DNA of 64,000 bases from CBDHHC01 sp965263345 (GCA_965263345.1 CBDHHC010000024.1:310001-374000); one strand, 5' to 3'. Shown: positions 25,740 to 35,374, numbered from the stretch's first letter. Program-made: numbers and translations. Notes: generated by a model from the letters alone, not told the origin.

Positions 25740-26477
25740 ATGAGCTTTTCTGTAGGTACGAAGCTGGAGATGACCAGATGCCATCATTGTGCAATTCGTC
25801 ACCATTCTGTTTGTGGTGCCCTAAAGGAAGAGGAACTTTTTGAGCTCAATAAAATAGCTAGACAAAAACATTTTAAAGCTGGAGAAACAATCGTTTCTGA
25901 TACAGAAGCGGCTGATTTTTTCGCAAATATTGTTTCTGGTGTTGTTAAACTTAGCAAAACTATGTCAGACGGCCGGCAACAAATCGTTGGCCTTTTGTTT
26001 TCACCAGACTTTCTAGGCCGCGCTTACAGAACACACCATACTTATTTTGCAGAAGCGGCAACGGATGTAACCTTATGTAGCTTTCCCCATAATGCCTTTG
26101 AAACAATCTTAAAGAAATTCCCGGAGCTGGAACACAGGCTTTTTGCCCACACCTTAGATGAGTTGGACTCAGCCCGCGAATGGATGTTGCTTTTAGGAAG
26201 AAAAACAGCTGCAGAAAAGGTGGCAAATTTCCTGTATATTCTAGCGAAAAGATCTCATCTTCAGGGATGTTCCAGTCCAAACGAAGATACTGCGTCTTTC
26301 GCAATACCTCTTACAAGAGCAGATATGGCGGATTATTTAGGATTAACTATAGAAACTGTTAGTAGGCAGATGACAAAATTAAAGAAAAATAATGTCATTT
26401 TGATGCAAGATAATCGATATATAAATGTGATTGATATGAATTTATTGTCCAGCCTTTCTGGTCATGAAGAAATTTAG
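25740..26477 (+). CDS. fnrL: FNR-type oxygen-sensing transcriptional regulator (FnrL/FnrN-like)
   Basis: The 245-residue Crp/Fnr regulator has an N-terminal cysteine cluster, CHHCAIRHHSVCG (C14, C17, C25), and a fourth Cys at 113 (VTLCSFPHN). That is the ligand set for an oxygen-labile [4Fe-4S] cluster. A cNMP-like beta roll and the dimer helix follow, then a winged helix with TRADMADYLGLTIETVSRQM, whose E-T-V-S-R recognition helix fits TTGAT half-sites. It lies between two matching boxes (24705, 27161) and next to usp, hemerythrin and cbb3 genes, so these are probable targets. Confidence 0.92.
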   Translation: MSFSVGTKLEMTRCHHCAIRHHSVCGALKEEELFELNKIARQKHFKAGETIVSDTEAADFFANIVSGVVKLSKTMSDGRQQIVGLLFSPDFLGRAYRTHHTYFAEAATDVTLCSFPHNAFETILKKFPELEHRLFAHTLDELDSAREWMLLLGRKTAAEKVANFLYILAKRSHLQGCSSPNEDTASFAIPLTRADMADYLGLTIETVSRQMTKLKKNNVILMQDNRYINVIDMNLLSSLSGHEEI

Positions 26478-26502
26478 TTTTATCATAAACGCTTCGTAAT
26501 TT

Positions 26503-27063
26503 TTAACATTTATCTTTTCTGGTTTCTATCATTTTGATACTTAGAATATTCAAATCATCTTGGTTTAATCGCTTGCGAGCTAAAGGAATAACAACCACAT
26601 TTTCCCATATGAGATGTCTTTTATAACATTCAAAAAAAGATCTTAACATATACCCTGTCATATTTGGGTTTGGTACAGTTTTTCCATTCGATAAAAGATG
26701 AAGGCTGTCTTCTAGTTCGTAAGCAAAACTTTCATCAGTCGCATGTTCCATAGCTAAACAAGATAGAATTTGTTCTATATTATCATCTGGATGTGCTCTC
26801 TTTTCTAACAATGGAAACAAACCTTGTTCTTCATCAAGTATATGAACCGGTAAATCCTTTTTTAAAGAAGTTAAAGAGAATTTACACAACTCAGGGTCCA
26901 CCATATTGGGGAGGCCATCTGCTATAGATTCTAAAAATCCACATAATCGCTTTTGTAGCTTATGTTCATATTCAATAATATCTATTGGATTGCCGCCCAA
27001 CTTAAGAAGATTTGCTTTTTTTTCTATACTATCTTCAAAAACACTTTTTTCTGTATCGCCCAT
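26503..27063 (-). CDS. Hemerythrin HHE domain protein
   Basis: The 186-residue protein has the diiron-binding pattern of hemerythrin-like domains: EYEHKLQKRL, HILDEEQGLFPLLEKRA, MEHATDESFAYELED and RHLIWENVVVIPLARKRL. Such proteins bind or sense O2 or NO, or repair iron-sulfur centres; which applies here is open. ATG at 27063 with GAGAGA upstream is preferred to TTG at 27075. It is divergent from ccoN and shares the intergenic region carrying an FNR box, which fits oxygen-responsive expression. Confidence 0.85.
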   Translation of the reverse strand: MGDTEKSVFEDSIEKKANLLKLGGNPIDIIEYEHKLQKRLCGFLESIADGLPNMVDPELCKFSLTSLKKDLPVHILDEEQGLFPLLEKRAHPDDNIEQILSCLAMEHATDESFAYELEDSLHLLSNGKTVPNPNMTGYMLRSFFECYKRHLIWENVVVIPLARKRLNQDDLNILSIKMIETRKDKC

Positions 27064-27160
27064 TGCATCTCTCAATTTGAGATTATTTGCTTAAAATAAC
27101 TTATTGAGGGTTAAACCACTCAATCTGGGTTTTACTTTACACCGCTGTTTTTATGGTTCT

Positions 27161-27174
27161 TTGACATAGATCAA
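27161..27174 (+). promoter_or_regulatory. FNR/FixK-type box upstream of ccoN
   Basis: TTGACATAGATCAA matches TTGAT-N4-ATCAA with one substitution (C for the fifth T). A CATAAC -10-like hexamer at 27197-27202 would put the box near -41.5, the class II activation position. It precedes ccoN by about 60 bases. The divergent hemerythrin gene could share it. Confidence 0.78.
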
Positions 27175-27233
27175 AGTCCTCATTTGGTATCATTGGCATA
27201 ACTCTGTCTGATGGGTATTCAGATGGGGATATT

Positions 27234-28835
27234 ATGACGTCACTAATTCAGTTTATATTTTACGGTCTTGCGGCACTTGGCTCACTAGTGCTCGCAGCCA
27301 AAGCAGAAGATGATTTATTCAGAGCACATTCTTGGATGCTCGTCTTTATTTTTCTCATAGTTATTATCGTCCAGGCTATACGTTTTGACTTTAATAAGCC
27401 AAAGGAAGATGAGAGTAAATATTCAGACGGCGTTGTCCGCGCTGGGTGTATTGCAACAATGTTCTGGGGAATAGCTGGCTTTCTTGTTGGAGTGATTATC
27501 GCATTCCAACTTGCTTTTCCTGAACTCAATCTCGATATCCAGTACACGACTTTTGGACGGCTTCGCCCACTACATACATCTGCAGTTATATTTGCATTTG
27601 GGGGAAATGCCCTTTTGGCTACAAGTTTTTATGTGGTCCAAAGAACAACAGGCGCGCGTTTAGCATTAGGAGACACAGCCTGGTTTGTTTTCTGGGGGTA
27701 TCAACTTTTTATTGTTCTGGCTGCCACAGGCTATTTGCTTGGCGTGACACAATCAAAAGAATATGCTGAACCTGAATGGTATGTTGACTTATGGCTGACT
27801 ATTGTATGGGTTGCGTATCTTGCTGTATTCCTAGGCACAATATTAAAACGTAAAGAACCCCATATTTATGTCGCGAATTGGTTCTACCTGTCCTTCATCG
27901 TCACAGTAGCAATGTTGCATATCGTTAACAATCTCTCGATACCTGTTTCTCTATTTGGTGTAAAAAGTTATTCTGCTTTTGCTGGTGTACAAGATGCATT
28001 GACGCAATGGTGGTATGGACATAATGCAGTAGGCTTTTTCTTAACGGCAGGATTTCTGGGAATAATGTATTATTTTGTTCCTAAAAGAGCTGAACGCCCT
28101 GTGTACTCTTATAGACTATCTATTGTTCATTTCTGGTCTTTGATTTTCCTATATATCTGGGCTGGACCGCACCACTTACATTATACCGCACTACCTGATT
28201 GGGCACAGACATTAGGCATGGTCTTCTCTGTTATGCTCTGGATGCCAAGTTGGGGTGGAATGATCAATGGACTCATGACGCTTTCAGGAGCATGGGACAA
28301 GTTAAGAACAGATCCTGTCCTTCGTATGTTGGTAATCTCTGTTGCGTTTTACGGCATGAGCACTTTTGAAGGCCCTCTTATGTCAATCAAAGCTGTGAAT
28401 GCATTAAGTCACTATACAGACTGGACGATCGGACATGTTCACTCTGGTGCGCTTGGTTGGGTTGGTATGGTGAGTTTTGGTGCCATTTACCACCTTGTTC
28501 CGCGTCTTTGGGGGCGAAAAGAACTATACAGCCTCAGTCTCGTAAACTGGCATTTCTGGTTAGCAACTCTCGGTATTGTGATTTATGCAGCGTCCATGTG
28601 GGTGAGTGGCATTATGCAAGGCCTGATGTGGAAAGCCTATAACTCTCTTGGGTTCCTAGAGTATAGCTTCGCAGAAAGCGTCGCAGCAATGCACCCGTTC
28701 TATGTAATACGGGCTTTTGGTGGAGTGTTGTATTTATTAGGTGCTCTGATCATGGCGTACAACCTATGGCGGACAATCCAAGGTGCAAGTCAAAAAGAAA
28801 TCTCAGTAGATGCCGTTGGAATGGCTAGAGCTTAA
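27234..28835 (+). CDS. ccoN: cbb3-type cytochrome c oxidase subunit I
   Basis: The 533-residue membrane catalytic subunit reduces O2 at the heme b3-CuB centre. Visible ligand segments include RPLHTSAVIFAFGGNALLA (low-spin heme His), WWYGHNAVGFFLTAGFLG (CuB His), GPHHLHYTALPDWAQ (two CuB His) and GHVHSGALGWVGMVSFGAIY (heme b ligands). The N-terminus carries an additional helix compared with the shortest homologues. GGGGA precedes ATG, and an FNR-type box lies upstream. It heads ccoNOQP-ccoGHIS, the high-affinity oxidase for low oxygen. Confidence 0.96.
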   Translation: MTSLIQFIFYGLAALGSLVLAAKAEDDLFRAHSWMLVFIFLIVIIVQAIRFDFNKPKEDESKYSDGVVRAGCIATMFWGIAGFLVGVIIAFQLAFPELNLDIQYTTFGRLRPLHTSAVIFAFGGNALLATSFYVVQRTTGARLALGDTAWFVFWGYQLFIVLAATGYLLGVTQSKEYAEPEWYVDLWLTIVWVAYLAVFLGTILKRKEPHIYVANWFYLSFIVTVAMLHIVNNLSIPVSLFGVKSYSAFAGVQDALTQWWYGHNAVGFFLTAGFLGIMYYFVPKRAERPVYSYRLSIVHFWSLIFLYIWAGPHHLHYTALPDWAQTLGMVFSVMLWMPSWGGMINGLMTLSGAWDKLRTDPVLRMLVISVAFYGMSTFEGPLMSIKAVNALSHYTDWTIGHVHSGALGWVGMVSFGAIYHLVPRLWGRKELYSLSLVNWHFWLATLGIVIYAASMWVSGIMQGLMWKAYNSLGFLEYSFAESVAAMHPFYVIRAFGGVLYLLGALIMAYNLWRTIQGASQKEISVDAVGMARA

Positions 28836-28848
28836 TTGGGAGATACAA

Positions 28849-29574
28849 ATGATAAAGCATAAATATATTGAAACCAATGCAACACTACTTCTTGTTTTAA
28901 GCCTGATCGTCGTATCAATTGGAGGTATTGTTGAGATTGCGCCTCTCTTTTATATAGAGAACACAATAGAGAAAGTTAAGGGCATGCGCCCTTACTCCCC
29001 TCTCGAGCTAGCAGGAAGAAATATTTATATCCGGGAAGGATGCTATACCTGTCATAGTCAGATGATCCGTCCTTTCAGGGATGAGGTTGAGAGATACGGT
29101 CATTACAGCCTTGCAGCTGAAAGCATGTATGATCATCCGTTCCAGTGGGGATCAAAACGTACAGGGCCTGACTTGGCGCGTGTTGGAAACAGATATTCTG
29201 ATGAATGGCATGTTCAGCACCTTATTAATCCTCGTTCTGTTGTCCCAGAATCCATCATGCCAGCTTATTCTTTTTTGGCGAAAACTGAACTTAAGACAAA
29301 GAATTTCTCTAATCACTTGAAAGCCAACCTGGCAGTAGGCGTCCCTTATACAAAGGAAATGATTAAAAAAGCTGAGAGTGACCTTATCTTACAGGCAAAT
29401 CCAGATGCGGATGGAATTGAAGAATTTCAAAAACGTTATCCAAAAGCTCAAGTCAGAAGTTTTGATGGTAATCCCTCCAAACTGACAGAAATGGATGCGC
29501 TCGTCGCATATCTTCAAATGCTAGGCACTCTTGTGGATTTTAATGCCTACAAAGCAAAAGAGAATTTGAGGTAG
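28849..29574 (+). CDS. ccoO: cbb3 oxidase subunit II (mono-heme cytochrome c)
   Basis: The 241-residue membrane-anchored subunit has one N-terminal helix, then YIREGCYTCHSQMIRPF with a single heme c site (C65-x2-C-H). The later SIMPAYSFL supplies the Met ligand region. It passes electrons from CcoP to CcoN. ATG at 28849 has GGGAGA about 6 bases upstream, 13 bases after the ccoN stop; an earlier in-frame codon at 28810 would overlap ccoN and is discounted. Confidence 0.95.
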   Translation: MIKHKYIETNATLLLVLSLIVVSIGGIVEIAPLFYIENTIEKVKGMRPYSPLELAGRNIYIREGCYTCHSQMIRPFRDEVERYGHYSLAAESMYDHPFQWGSKRTGPDLARVGNRYSDEWHVQHLINPRSVVPESIMPAYSFLAKTELKTKNFSNHLKANLAVGVPYTKEMIKKAESDLILQANPDADGIEEFQKRYPKAQVRSFDGNPSKLTEMDALVAYLQMLGTLVDFNAYKAKENLR

Positions 29575-29577
29575 GTC

Positions 29578-29730
29578 ATGGATTATTCAACATTAAGACA
29601 ATTCGCAGACAGCTGGGGACTCCTTTATTTGTTCCTATTGTTCTTAATTATCGTCGTGTTTGTGTTCAGGCCAGGCGCTAAAAAACACTACGATGAACAA
29701 GCTAAAATTCCACTCAAAGAGGATAAGTAA
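29578..29730 (+). CDS. ccoQ: cbb3 oxidase small subunit CcoQ
   Basis: A 50-codon gene begins 3 bases after the ccoO stop: MDYSTLRQFADSWGLLYLF opens it, a single membrane helix follows to about residue 32 (IIVVFVFRPGAKKHYDEQA), then a short polar tail. The size, the FRPG-x-K motif after the helix, and the place between ccoO and ccoP identify CcoQ, which stabilises the oxidase under oxygen. Confidence 0.93.
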   Translation: MDYSTLRQFADSWGLLYLFLLFLIIVVFVFRPGAKKHYDEQAKIPLKEDK

Positions 29731-29734
29731 GAAA

Positions 29735-30604
29735 ATGGCTAAAATTGAAAAAGATGAAGTCAGTGGAACTGAAACAACAGGTCATGAGTGGGATGGTATC
29801 AAAGAACTGAATACACCTTTACCTCGTTGGTGGTTATGGACATTTTATGCGACTGTCATTTGGTCTGTTGGGTATTGTTTCGCTTACCCTGCTATACCAC
29901 TTGTGAATAGCGCAACGAAGGGTTTCCTGGGTTATTCCAGCCGTGCTGAGGTTGTCAAAGAAATTGACAAAGCGAAAGTTTCTCAGAACCAATATCTGCA
30001 ACAAATTAAAACCAGAGATCTTGAAAGCATACGCTCGAGTAACGAATTGTATGCGTTTGCACGCGCTGGAGGAAAATCAGCGTTTGTTGTTAATTGTGTG
30101 CAATGTCATGGTTCAGGTGCCTCGGGCTTTAAAGGATATCCAAATTTAAATGATGATGAATGGTTATGGGGTGGGACATTAAAAGATATTTATCTCACAA
30201 TTGCCCACGGTATTCGTTTTGAAGAAGATGAGGATACCAGAACATCTGTCATGCCTGCTTTTGGAACAGATGAAATTCTTACGAAAGAGCAAATTGCTCA
30301 GGTCGCAGAATATGTTCTTTCTTTATCTGGCAATCATGCAAGCACGAGTGCAGTTAAACAAGGGGAACCAATTTATGTAGAAAATTGTGCCGCCTGCCAT
30401 AAAGAAGATGGTAGCGGAGATAGAGAACAAGGGGCTCCTTCATTAAAAGATGCCATTTGGTTGTATGGTGGTGACAAAAAAACAATTATTAAAACTATTA
30501 CTTATTCTAGAAATGGTGTCATGCCTGCCTGGAAACACCGTCTTGATGATGTAACAATGAAGAAACTGGCAATATATGTTCACTCTCTCGGAGGAGGAGA
30601 ATAA
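29735..30604 (+). CDS. ccoP: cbb3 oxidase subunit III (di-heme cytochrome c)
   Basis: The 289-residue protein starts cytosolic with EWDGIKELNTPLPRWWLW, the family's pre-helix motif, then one membrane helix. Two periplasmic heme c domains follow at CVQCHG (C121) and CAACHK (C218), with later Met ligands in SVMPAFG and GVMPAWK. It accepts electrons from soluble or membrane cytochromes. ATG at 29735 lies 4 bases after ccoQ; the longer frame from 29660 overlaps ccoQ and is discounted. Confidence 0.95.
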   Translation: MAKIEKDEVSGTETTGHEWDGIKELNTPLPRWWLWTFYATVIWSVGYCFAYPAIPLVNSATKGFLGYSSRAEVVKEIDKAKVSQNQYLQQIKTRDLESIRSSNELYAFARAGGKSAFVVNCVQCHGSGASGFKGYPNLNDDEWLWGGTLKDIYLTIAHGIRFEEDEDTRTSVMPAFGTDEILTKEQIAQVAEYVLSLSGNHASTSAVKQGEPIYVENCAACHKEDGSGDREQGAPSLKDAIWLYGGDKKTIIKTITYSRNGVMPAWKHRLDDVTMKKLAIYVHSLGGGE

Positions 30605-30612
30605 GTGAATCG

Positions 30613-32109
30613 GTGGTAAAACCAATGGAAACAAGAGCGACGGGAGTTGACCCAGTCGAAGTTGAAGCGGTCAATTCAAAAGAAAAGCGAAGCCTCTATA
30701 AGGCACGTGAAAAAATACATCCGAAACGAGCGTTTGGGACTTTTCGTTCTTTAAAATGGTGGGTGATGTTAATTACCCTTTCCATTTACTATATTACGCC
30801 CTGGCTACGCTGGGATAGAGGTCATACTGCGCCTGACCAGGCGGTATTGCTTGATCTTGCAAACGGTAGATTTTACTTCTTCTTCATCGAGATTTGGCCG
30901 CAAGAATTTTATTATGTTGCGGGTCTGTTGATTATGTCAGGTATTGGCTTATTTTTAGTAACATCCTCAATTGGCCGTGCATGGTGTGGATATACTTGTC
31001 CACAAACAGTCTGGGTCGATCTTTTTCTAGTCGTAGAAAGATGGATTGAAGGTGATCGAAATGCCCGTATCAAATTAGACAAAGCACCATTTTCAATAAG
31101 CAAATTTTTGAAACGTCTTTCAAAACATATGATTTGGATCCTTATAGCAATAACTACAGGTGGTGCATGGATCTTTTACTTTGCAGATGCCCCTACGTTA
31201 GCCTGGGATTTTATTAATTTTCAGGCTCCTTATGTCGCTTATTATACCGTCGCAATCTTAACGGCTACCACATATATTTTTGGTGGATTGATGAGAGAAC
31301 AGGTTTGCACTTATATGTGTCCCTGGCCACGAATACAGGCCGCAATGCTTGATGAAGACTCTCTCGTGGTGACATATAATGATTACCGTGGAGAGCCCAG
31401 ATCAAGGCATCAAAGCAAAGCTGAAAACCAATCACAAGTTGGAGATTGTGTTGACTGTAATCTCTGTGTTGCCGTCTGTCCCATGGGAATAGATATTCGC
31501 CAGGGACAACAGTTAGAGTGTATCACTTGTGCTTTATGTATTGATGCCTGTAATTCAGTTATGGATAAGGTTGATAAACCAAGAGGGCTGATATCTTACA
31601 GTACATTAAAAGAATATAATAAAGCAAAATCAGGCGAAGACACATATATTACCCTGAGGTCTTTTATTCGGCCTCGCACTTTGATTTACACAGCACTGTG
31701 GTCCTGCATCGGATTATTCATGATATATATGCTCGTCACAAGACAGCATTTAGATATCAATGTTCTTCATGATAGAAACCCTATCTATGTACAGCTTTCT
31801 GATGGATCAATTAGAAATGGCTTTACGATAAAAATACTTAATATGGATCTAAGAGCACGAAGCTTTATCCTTCAAACAGAAAACCTTCCCAATGCAAAGT
31901 TATTTCTGTCAGGTTCTACAAACCCGACGCAGACAGGAATCAAAATCAATGTTGAACCAGATGCTGTTCGCGAAGTGAAAGTATATGTCACGCAAAGTAA
32001 ATCTGACGATACAAAGGAACGACAAAAATTTCGTTTTAAGGTCAAAGAAGTTGGCGGCTTAGAGACAAGTTTTTACAATGCAATATTCAATAGCCCAAAA
32101 CCTCGCTAG
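30613..32109 (+). CDS. ccoG: cbb3 oxidase accessory protein CcoG (ferredoxin-like, membrane)
   Basis: The 498-residue protein has several membrane helices, WCGYTCPQTVWVDLF and CTYMCPWPRIQAAM, then two [4Fe-4S] motifs CVDCNLCVAVCPMGIDI and CITCALCIDACNSVMDK. The C-terminal Ig-like FixG domain is periplasmic. CcoG reduces Cu(II) to Cu(I) for oxidase assembly. The start is uncertain: GTG at 30613 is about 13 bases past GGAGGAG, while ATG at 30625 is also plausible. It opens the assembly half of the cluster, 8 bases after ccoP. Confidence 0.93.
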   Translation: MVKPMETRATGVDPVEVEAVNSKEKRSLYKAREKIHPKRAFGTFRSLKWWVMLITLSIYYITPWLRWDRGHTAPDQAVLLDLANGRFYFFFIEIWPQEFYYVAGLLIMSGIGLFLVTSSIGRAWCGYTCPQTVWVDLFLVVERWIEGDRNARIKLDKAPFSISKFLKRLSKHMIWILIAITTGGAWIFYFADAPTLAWDFINFQAPYVAYYTVAILTATTYIFGGLMREQVCTYMCPWPRIQAAMLDEDSLVVTYNDYRGEPRSRHQSKAENQSQVGDCVDCNLCVAVCPMGIDIRQGQQLECITCALCIDACNSVMDKVDKPRGLISYSTLKEYNKAKSGEDTYITLRSFIRPRTLIYTALWSCIGLFMIYMLVTRQHLDINVLHDRNPIYVQLSDGSIRNGFTIKILNMDLRARSFILQTENLPNAKLFLSGSTNPTQTGIKINVEPDAVREVKVYVTQSKSDDTKERQKFRFKVKEVGGLETSFYNAIFNSPKPR

Positions 32110-32111
32110 CT

Positions 32112-32639
32112 ATGAAAGAACTTACTATGAGTTATATTCAACATAAACAATCAAATAATTCAAATCCGTCAAAAGAATTCACAGCCAAGCATATGCTCAT
32201 TATTATGCTCCTTTTTTTCGGAGTTATTATTTCTGTCAATTTAACCATGGCAATGCTCGCATCTGGAAGCTGGACAGGGCTTGTAGTTAAAAACAGCTAT
32301 GTTGCAAGTCAAAATTTTAATAAGACACTGGAACAGGCTCAGAGACAAGTCAACCTTGGTTGGACAGCCCAGATCTCACAGAAAAACGGTCTTCTTACAT
32401 TCATCATAAATGATAAATCCGGAGAGCCAATTAAAGACTTAAAAGTCACCGCTTATATCGGACGTCCAACACATGAGCAAGAGGATAAGAAGATAACCTT
32501 AACAACTGTTGGCAATAAATCTTTCGCAAGTCCCTCACAACTAGAACCAGGATATTGGAGTATCAAAATAATAGCCTCAACACCCTCAGGCGTGGTTTTT
32601 CGTCAAGATAGTAAACTCTATGTCAAAGGAGAAAAATAA
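32112..32639 (+). CDS. ccoH: cbb3 oxidase assembly protein CcoH/FixH
   Basis: The 175-residue product has a polar N-terminus, one membrane helix (HMLIIMLLFFGVIISVNLTM) and the FixH signature GLVVKNSYVASQNFN followed by a beta-rich periplasmic domain. FixH is required for stable cbb3 assembly and interacts with CcoN. ATG at 32112 is 2 bases after ccoG; an internal ATG at 32127 could also be used, as neither has a strong ribosome-binding site. Its stop overlaps the ccoI start (TAATG). Confidence 0.9.
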   Translation: MKELTMSYIQHKQSNNSNPSKEFTAKHMLIIMLLFFGVIISVNLTMAMLASGSWTGLVVKNSYVASQNFNKTLEQAQRQVNLGWTAQISQKNGLLTFIINDKSGEPIKDLKVTAYIGRPTHEQEDKKITLTTVGNKSFASPSQLEPGYWSIKIIASTPSGVVFRQDSKLYVKGEK

Positions 32640-34909
32640 TGTCCTGCTGCACAATGATGGCATACCAAATGTATGCGAGCGATAGTTATAATGTTACAAG
32701 AGGTGCAAGCAATGACAATGAAAATGAACCAGTTACAACCTCTCATATAAATCTGCTTGTTCCTGATATTCACTGTGCAGCATGTATTCAAAAAATAGAA
32801 AAAACTCTAAACAACACGAAAGGAATTTTAAGTGCGCGTGTTAACCTATCCACCAAAAGAATTTCGATAGAATGGTATGATAATAAATTAAAAAAAGAAA
32901 ATATTTTAAAAACAATCGAAAATTTGGGTTTCAAGGTTCAAGACGTTTCTGATGAAGATTTATTTAGTAAATCTAAAGATGAATCAGGTCAGCAACTTTT
33001 AAAATGTTTAGCAATTTCCGGGTTTGCTGCAGCAAATATCATGTTACTTTCTGTCTCTGTGTGGTCAGGCGCACAAGAGACGACACGTCAGTTGTTTCAT
33101 TGGTTTTCTGCAATGATTGCATTGCCAACAGTTATTTATTGCGGACAACCCTTCTACCGTTCCGCTCTCAATGCTTTGCGGAACTATCAAATGAATATGG
33201 ATGTGCCCATTTCCTTGGCTGTGATACTTGCTGCGGCGATTAGCTTATATGAAACAATAAATAATTCAGCTCATGCTTATTTTGATGCCTCTGTAATGTT
33301 ATTGTTTTTCCTTCTTATCGGGCGGTATCTTGACCATATGATGCGCGAAAGAGCTAAGTCTGCAATCTCCCATCTCTTCTCGCTCCAAACCAATTCTGCT
33401 CGTATTGTAGAGGAAAATGGAGACCACCGATTATACCCTTATCATGCTTTAAGAACAGGGATGAAAGTTTCTGTTGCAGCAGGTGAGAGAATTCCTGTGG
33501 ATGGTGAAATTATTCAAGGAACCAGCGATATCGACACTAGCATGGTGACTGGTGAAAGTGAACCCAAAGTGGCTTATGTTGGGAGTAAAGTCTTTTCAGG
33601 AACAATGAATCTCACCGGACCTTTGGAAATTAAAATTACAGCACTTGGATCAGACACTCTCTTATCTGAAATGATAAAATGTATGGAGAATGCAGAAGCA
33701 AACAAATCTAAATATATCAAACTTTCAAAAAAAGCTGCAAATATCTATGCCCCCGCCGTCCATATTCTGGCTTTGCTTTGCTTTATTGCCTGGATGGTTT
33801 TAACCAATGGGAATTGGCATACATCACTAATTACCGCGATATCTGTTTTAATCATTACATGCCCTTGCGCATTAGGCTTAGCTGTTCCAGTTGTGCAGAT
33901 TGTGGCCTCAGGCGTTTTATTTAGAAATGGCATTATGCTCAAAGATGGGACTGCCCTTGAAAAGCTTGCACAGATTGATAGTGTTTTATTTGATAAAACC
34001 GGCACCTTAACTCTTGGTAAAGCAAAACTGATTTCTGCGAAATATTTATCTGGTCGAGAGCCAGATAAATCTAATTTTTCCATAGCGGCAGGCCTTGCAA
34101 TAAAAAGCCAACATCCTCTTTCAAAAGCTTTACAGTCTTCTCAAATGTTAAATGATATTATTCCTGAGAGAATAGATAATATTAGAGAAATTCCCGGCTA
34201 TGGAGTTGAGGGATATTTCAAAGGTAAGATGGTTCGACTTGGGAGCCGTTATTGGTGTGAGCAAGAAGCACCTGAAAATAAAGAGGCACAAACCATACAA
34301 TATTTGGAGTTATGTTTGAAAGTTGAAGGAAAGGAATTGCTTGTATTCCATTTTGAAGACTGCCTGCGACCAAATGCTGAGAGTGTAATAGAAAAACTGG
34401 AAAAAAAATCTATTGATGTGGGTATACTTTCAGGAGATCGTGAACAAGCTGTAAAATATATTGCAAAAAAATTAAATATTAAAAATTGGTGGGGCAACCT
34501 CAAACCACAAGATAAAGTCAAACAAATTAATGCATTTACAAACGACTCTGAAAAAAAAGTTCTTGTTGTAGGGGATGGTATCAATGATGCCCCTGCTCTT
34601 GCAACCGGCTTTGCATCCATGGCCCCTGCTTCTGCAAGTGATATTGGGCGGACAGCATCAAATTTCGTTTTTATGGGAGATTCTCTAAAGCCTGTAAGTT
34701 TTGCACATGATATTGCAAAAAAATCAAAGAGTTTAATTTTACAAAACTTTATGCTGGCACTGGTCTACAATATGATTGCTGTTCCTATTGCATTTTTGGG
34801 TTATGCGAGCCCTTTAGTCGCTGCAATTGCTATGTCATCATCATCAATTCTGGTGACACTAAATGCACTACGTTTACAGTTTTATCACATGGAGAAAACA
34901 GATGAATAA
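32639..34909 (+). CDS. ccoI: Copper-translocating P1B-type ATPase CcoI/FixI
   Basis: The 756-residue ATPase starts with a heavy-metal-binding domain (DIHCAACIQ, CxxC at 46-49) preceded by an extra CC pair at residues 3-4. It has eight membrane helices, ITCPCALGLAVP (CPC at about 409), phosphorylated Asp in FDKTGTLTLGKA, and VVGDGINDAPALA. This is the FixI branch, which supplies copper to the cbb3 oxidase rather than conferring resistance. ATG overlaps the ccoH stop by one base, and the gene ends inside the start of ccoS, so translation is coupled. Confidence 0.95.
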   Translation: MSCCTMMAYQMYASDSYNVTRGASNDNENEPVTTSHINLLVPDIHCAACIQKIEKTLNNTKGILSARVNLSTKRISIEWYDNKLKKENILKTIENLGFKVQDVSDEDLFSKSKDESGQQLLKCLAISGFAAANIMLLSVSVWSGAQETTRQLFHWFSAMIALPTVIYCGQPFYRSALNALRNYQMNMDVPISLAVILAAAISLYETINNSAHAYFDASVMLLFFLLIGRYLDHMMRERAKSAISHLFSLQTNSARIVEENGDHRLYPYHALRTGMKVSVAAGERIPVDGEIIQGTSDIDTSMVTGESEPKVAYVGSKVFSGTMNLTGPLEIKITALGSDTLLSEMIKCMENAEANKSKYIKLSKKAANIYAPAVHILALLCFIAWMVLTNGNWHTSLITAISVLIITCPCALGLAVPVVQIVASGVLFRNGIMLKDGTALEKLAQIDSVLFDKTGTLTLGKAKLISAKYLSGREPDKSNFSIAAGLAIKSQHPLSKALQSSQMLNDIIPERIDNIREIPGYGVEGYFKGKMVRLGSRYWCEQEAPENKEAQTIQYLELCLKVEGKELLVFHFEDCLRPNAESVIEKLEKKSIDVGILSGDREQAVKYIAKKLNIKNWWGNLKPQDKVKQINAFTNDSEKKVLVVGDGINDAPALATGFASMAPASASDIGRTASNFVFMGDSLKPVSFAHDIAKKSKSLILQNFMLALVYNMIAVPIAFLGYASPLVAAIAMSSSSILVTLNALRLQFYHMEKTDE

Positions 34910-35042
34910 TCTTCTGTTATTAATACCAATTGCACTTCTTTTGGGCGGTCTAGGTCTTATTGCTTTTATCTGGTCCCTTAAGTCTGGACAATATGATGAC
35001 CTTGAAGGGGCTGCAGAACGAATTTTAATTGATGATGAATGA
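34902..35042 (+). CDS. ccoS: cbb3 oxidase assembly protein CcoS/FixS
   Basis: A 46-residue protein consists of one membrane helix (LLLIPIALLLGGLGLIAFIW) and the diagnostic tail SLKSGQYDDLEGAAERIL. FixS is needed for cofactor insertion into the oxidase. The ATG lies 8 bases inside the end of ccoI. It is the last gene of the cluster; the island boundary begins less than 100 bases downstream. Confidence 0.94.
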   Translation: MNNLLLLIPIALLLGGLGLIAFIWSLKSGQYDDLEGAAERILIDDE

Positions 35043-35130
35043 TGATCTAATAAGTTCGTATAAGAAGTAGTGACATGTATTTAAGCTTGTTGCGATCAAC
35101 TTGAAAGATGGCTATCACACTTAAATATAG

Positions 35131-35202
35131 AAGATGTTGATTTTGTTGATAAAAGTGGTGAGCCCAGATGGATTCGAACCATCGACCTACTGATTAAAAG
35201 TC
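35131..35202 (-). repeat. Left boundary repeat: displaced 3' fragment of tRNA-Lys (att-like)
   Basis: These 72 bases are identical to 48143-48214. Positions 35156-35202 reproduce the 3' 47 nucleotides of tRNA-Lys including CCA, and 25 more bases match beyond the tRNA end. The 5' half of the tRNA is absent here, so it cannot be a functional tRNA. This is the classic product of island insertion into a tRNA 3' end. Confidence 0.9.
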
Positions 35203-35374
35203 CTATTAGTATATGTTTTAATTCAATGAGTTAGCTGACAACTGAATTAAAATATAGCTATGATAAGACAATAAGTTACATAGATGTTTGACAACCCATA
35301 TTAGTATTAATAATCAGTCATAATAAATAATATTTCATAAGATATTTTTCTTTGCGGAAAAAATATTGAAAAAT

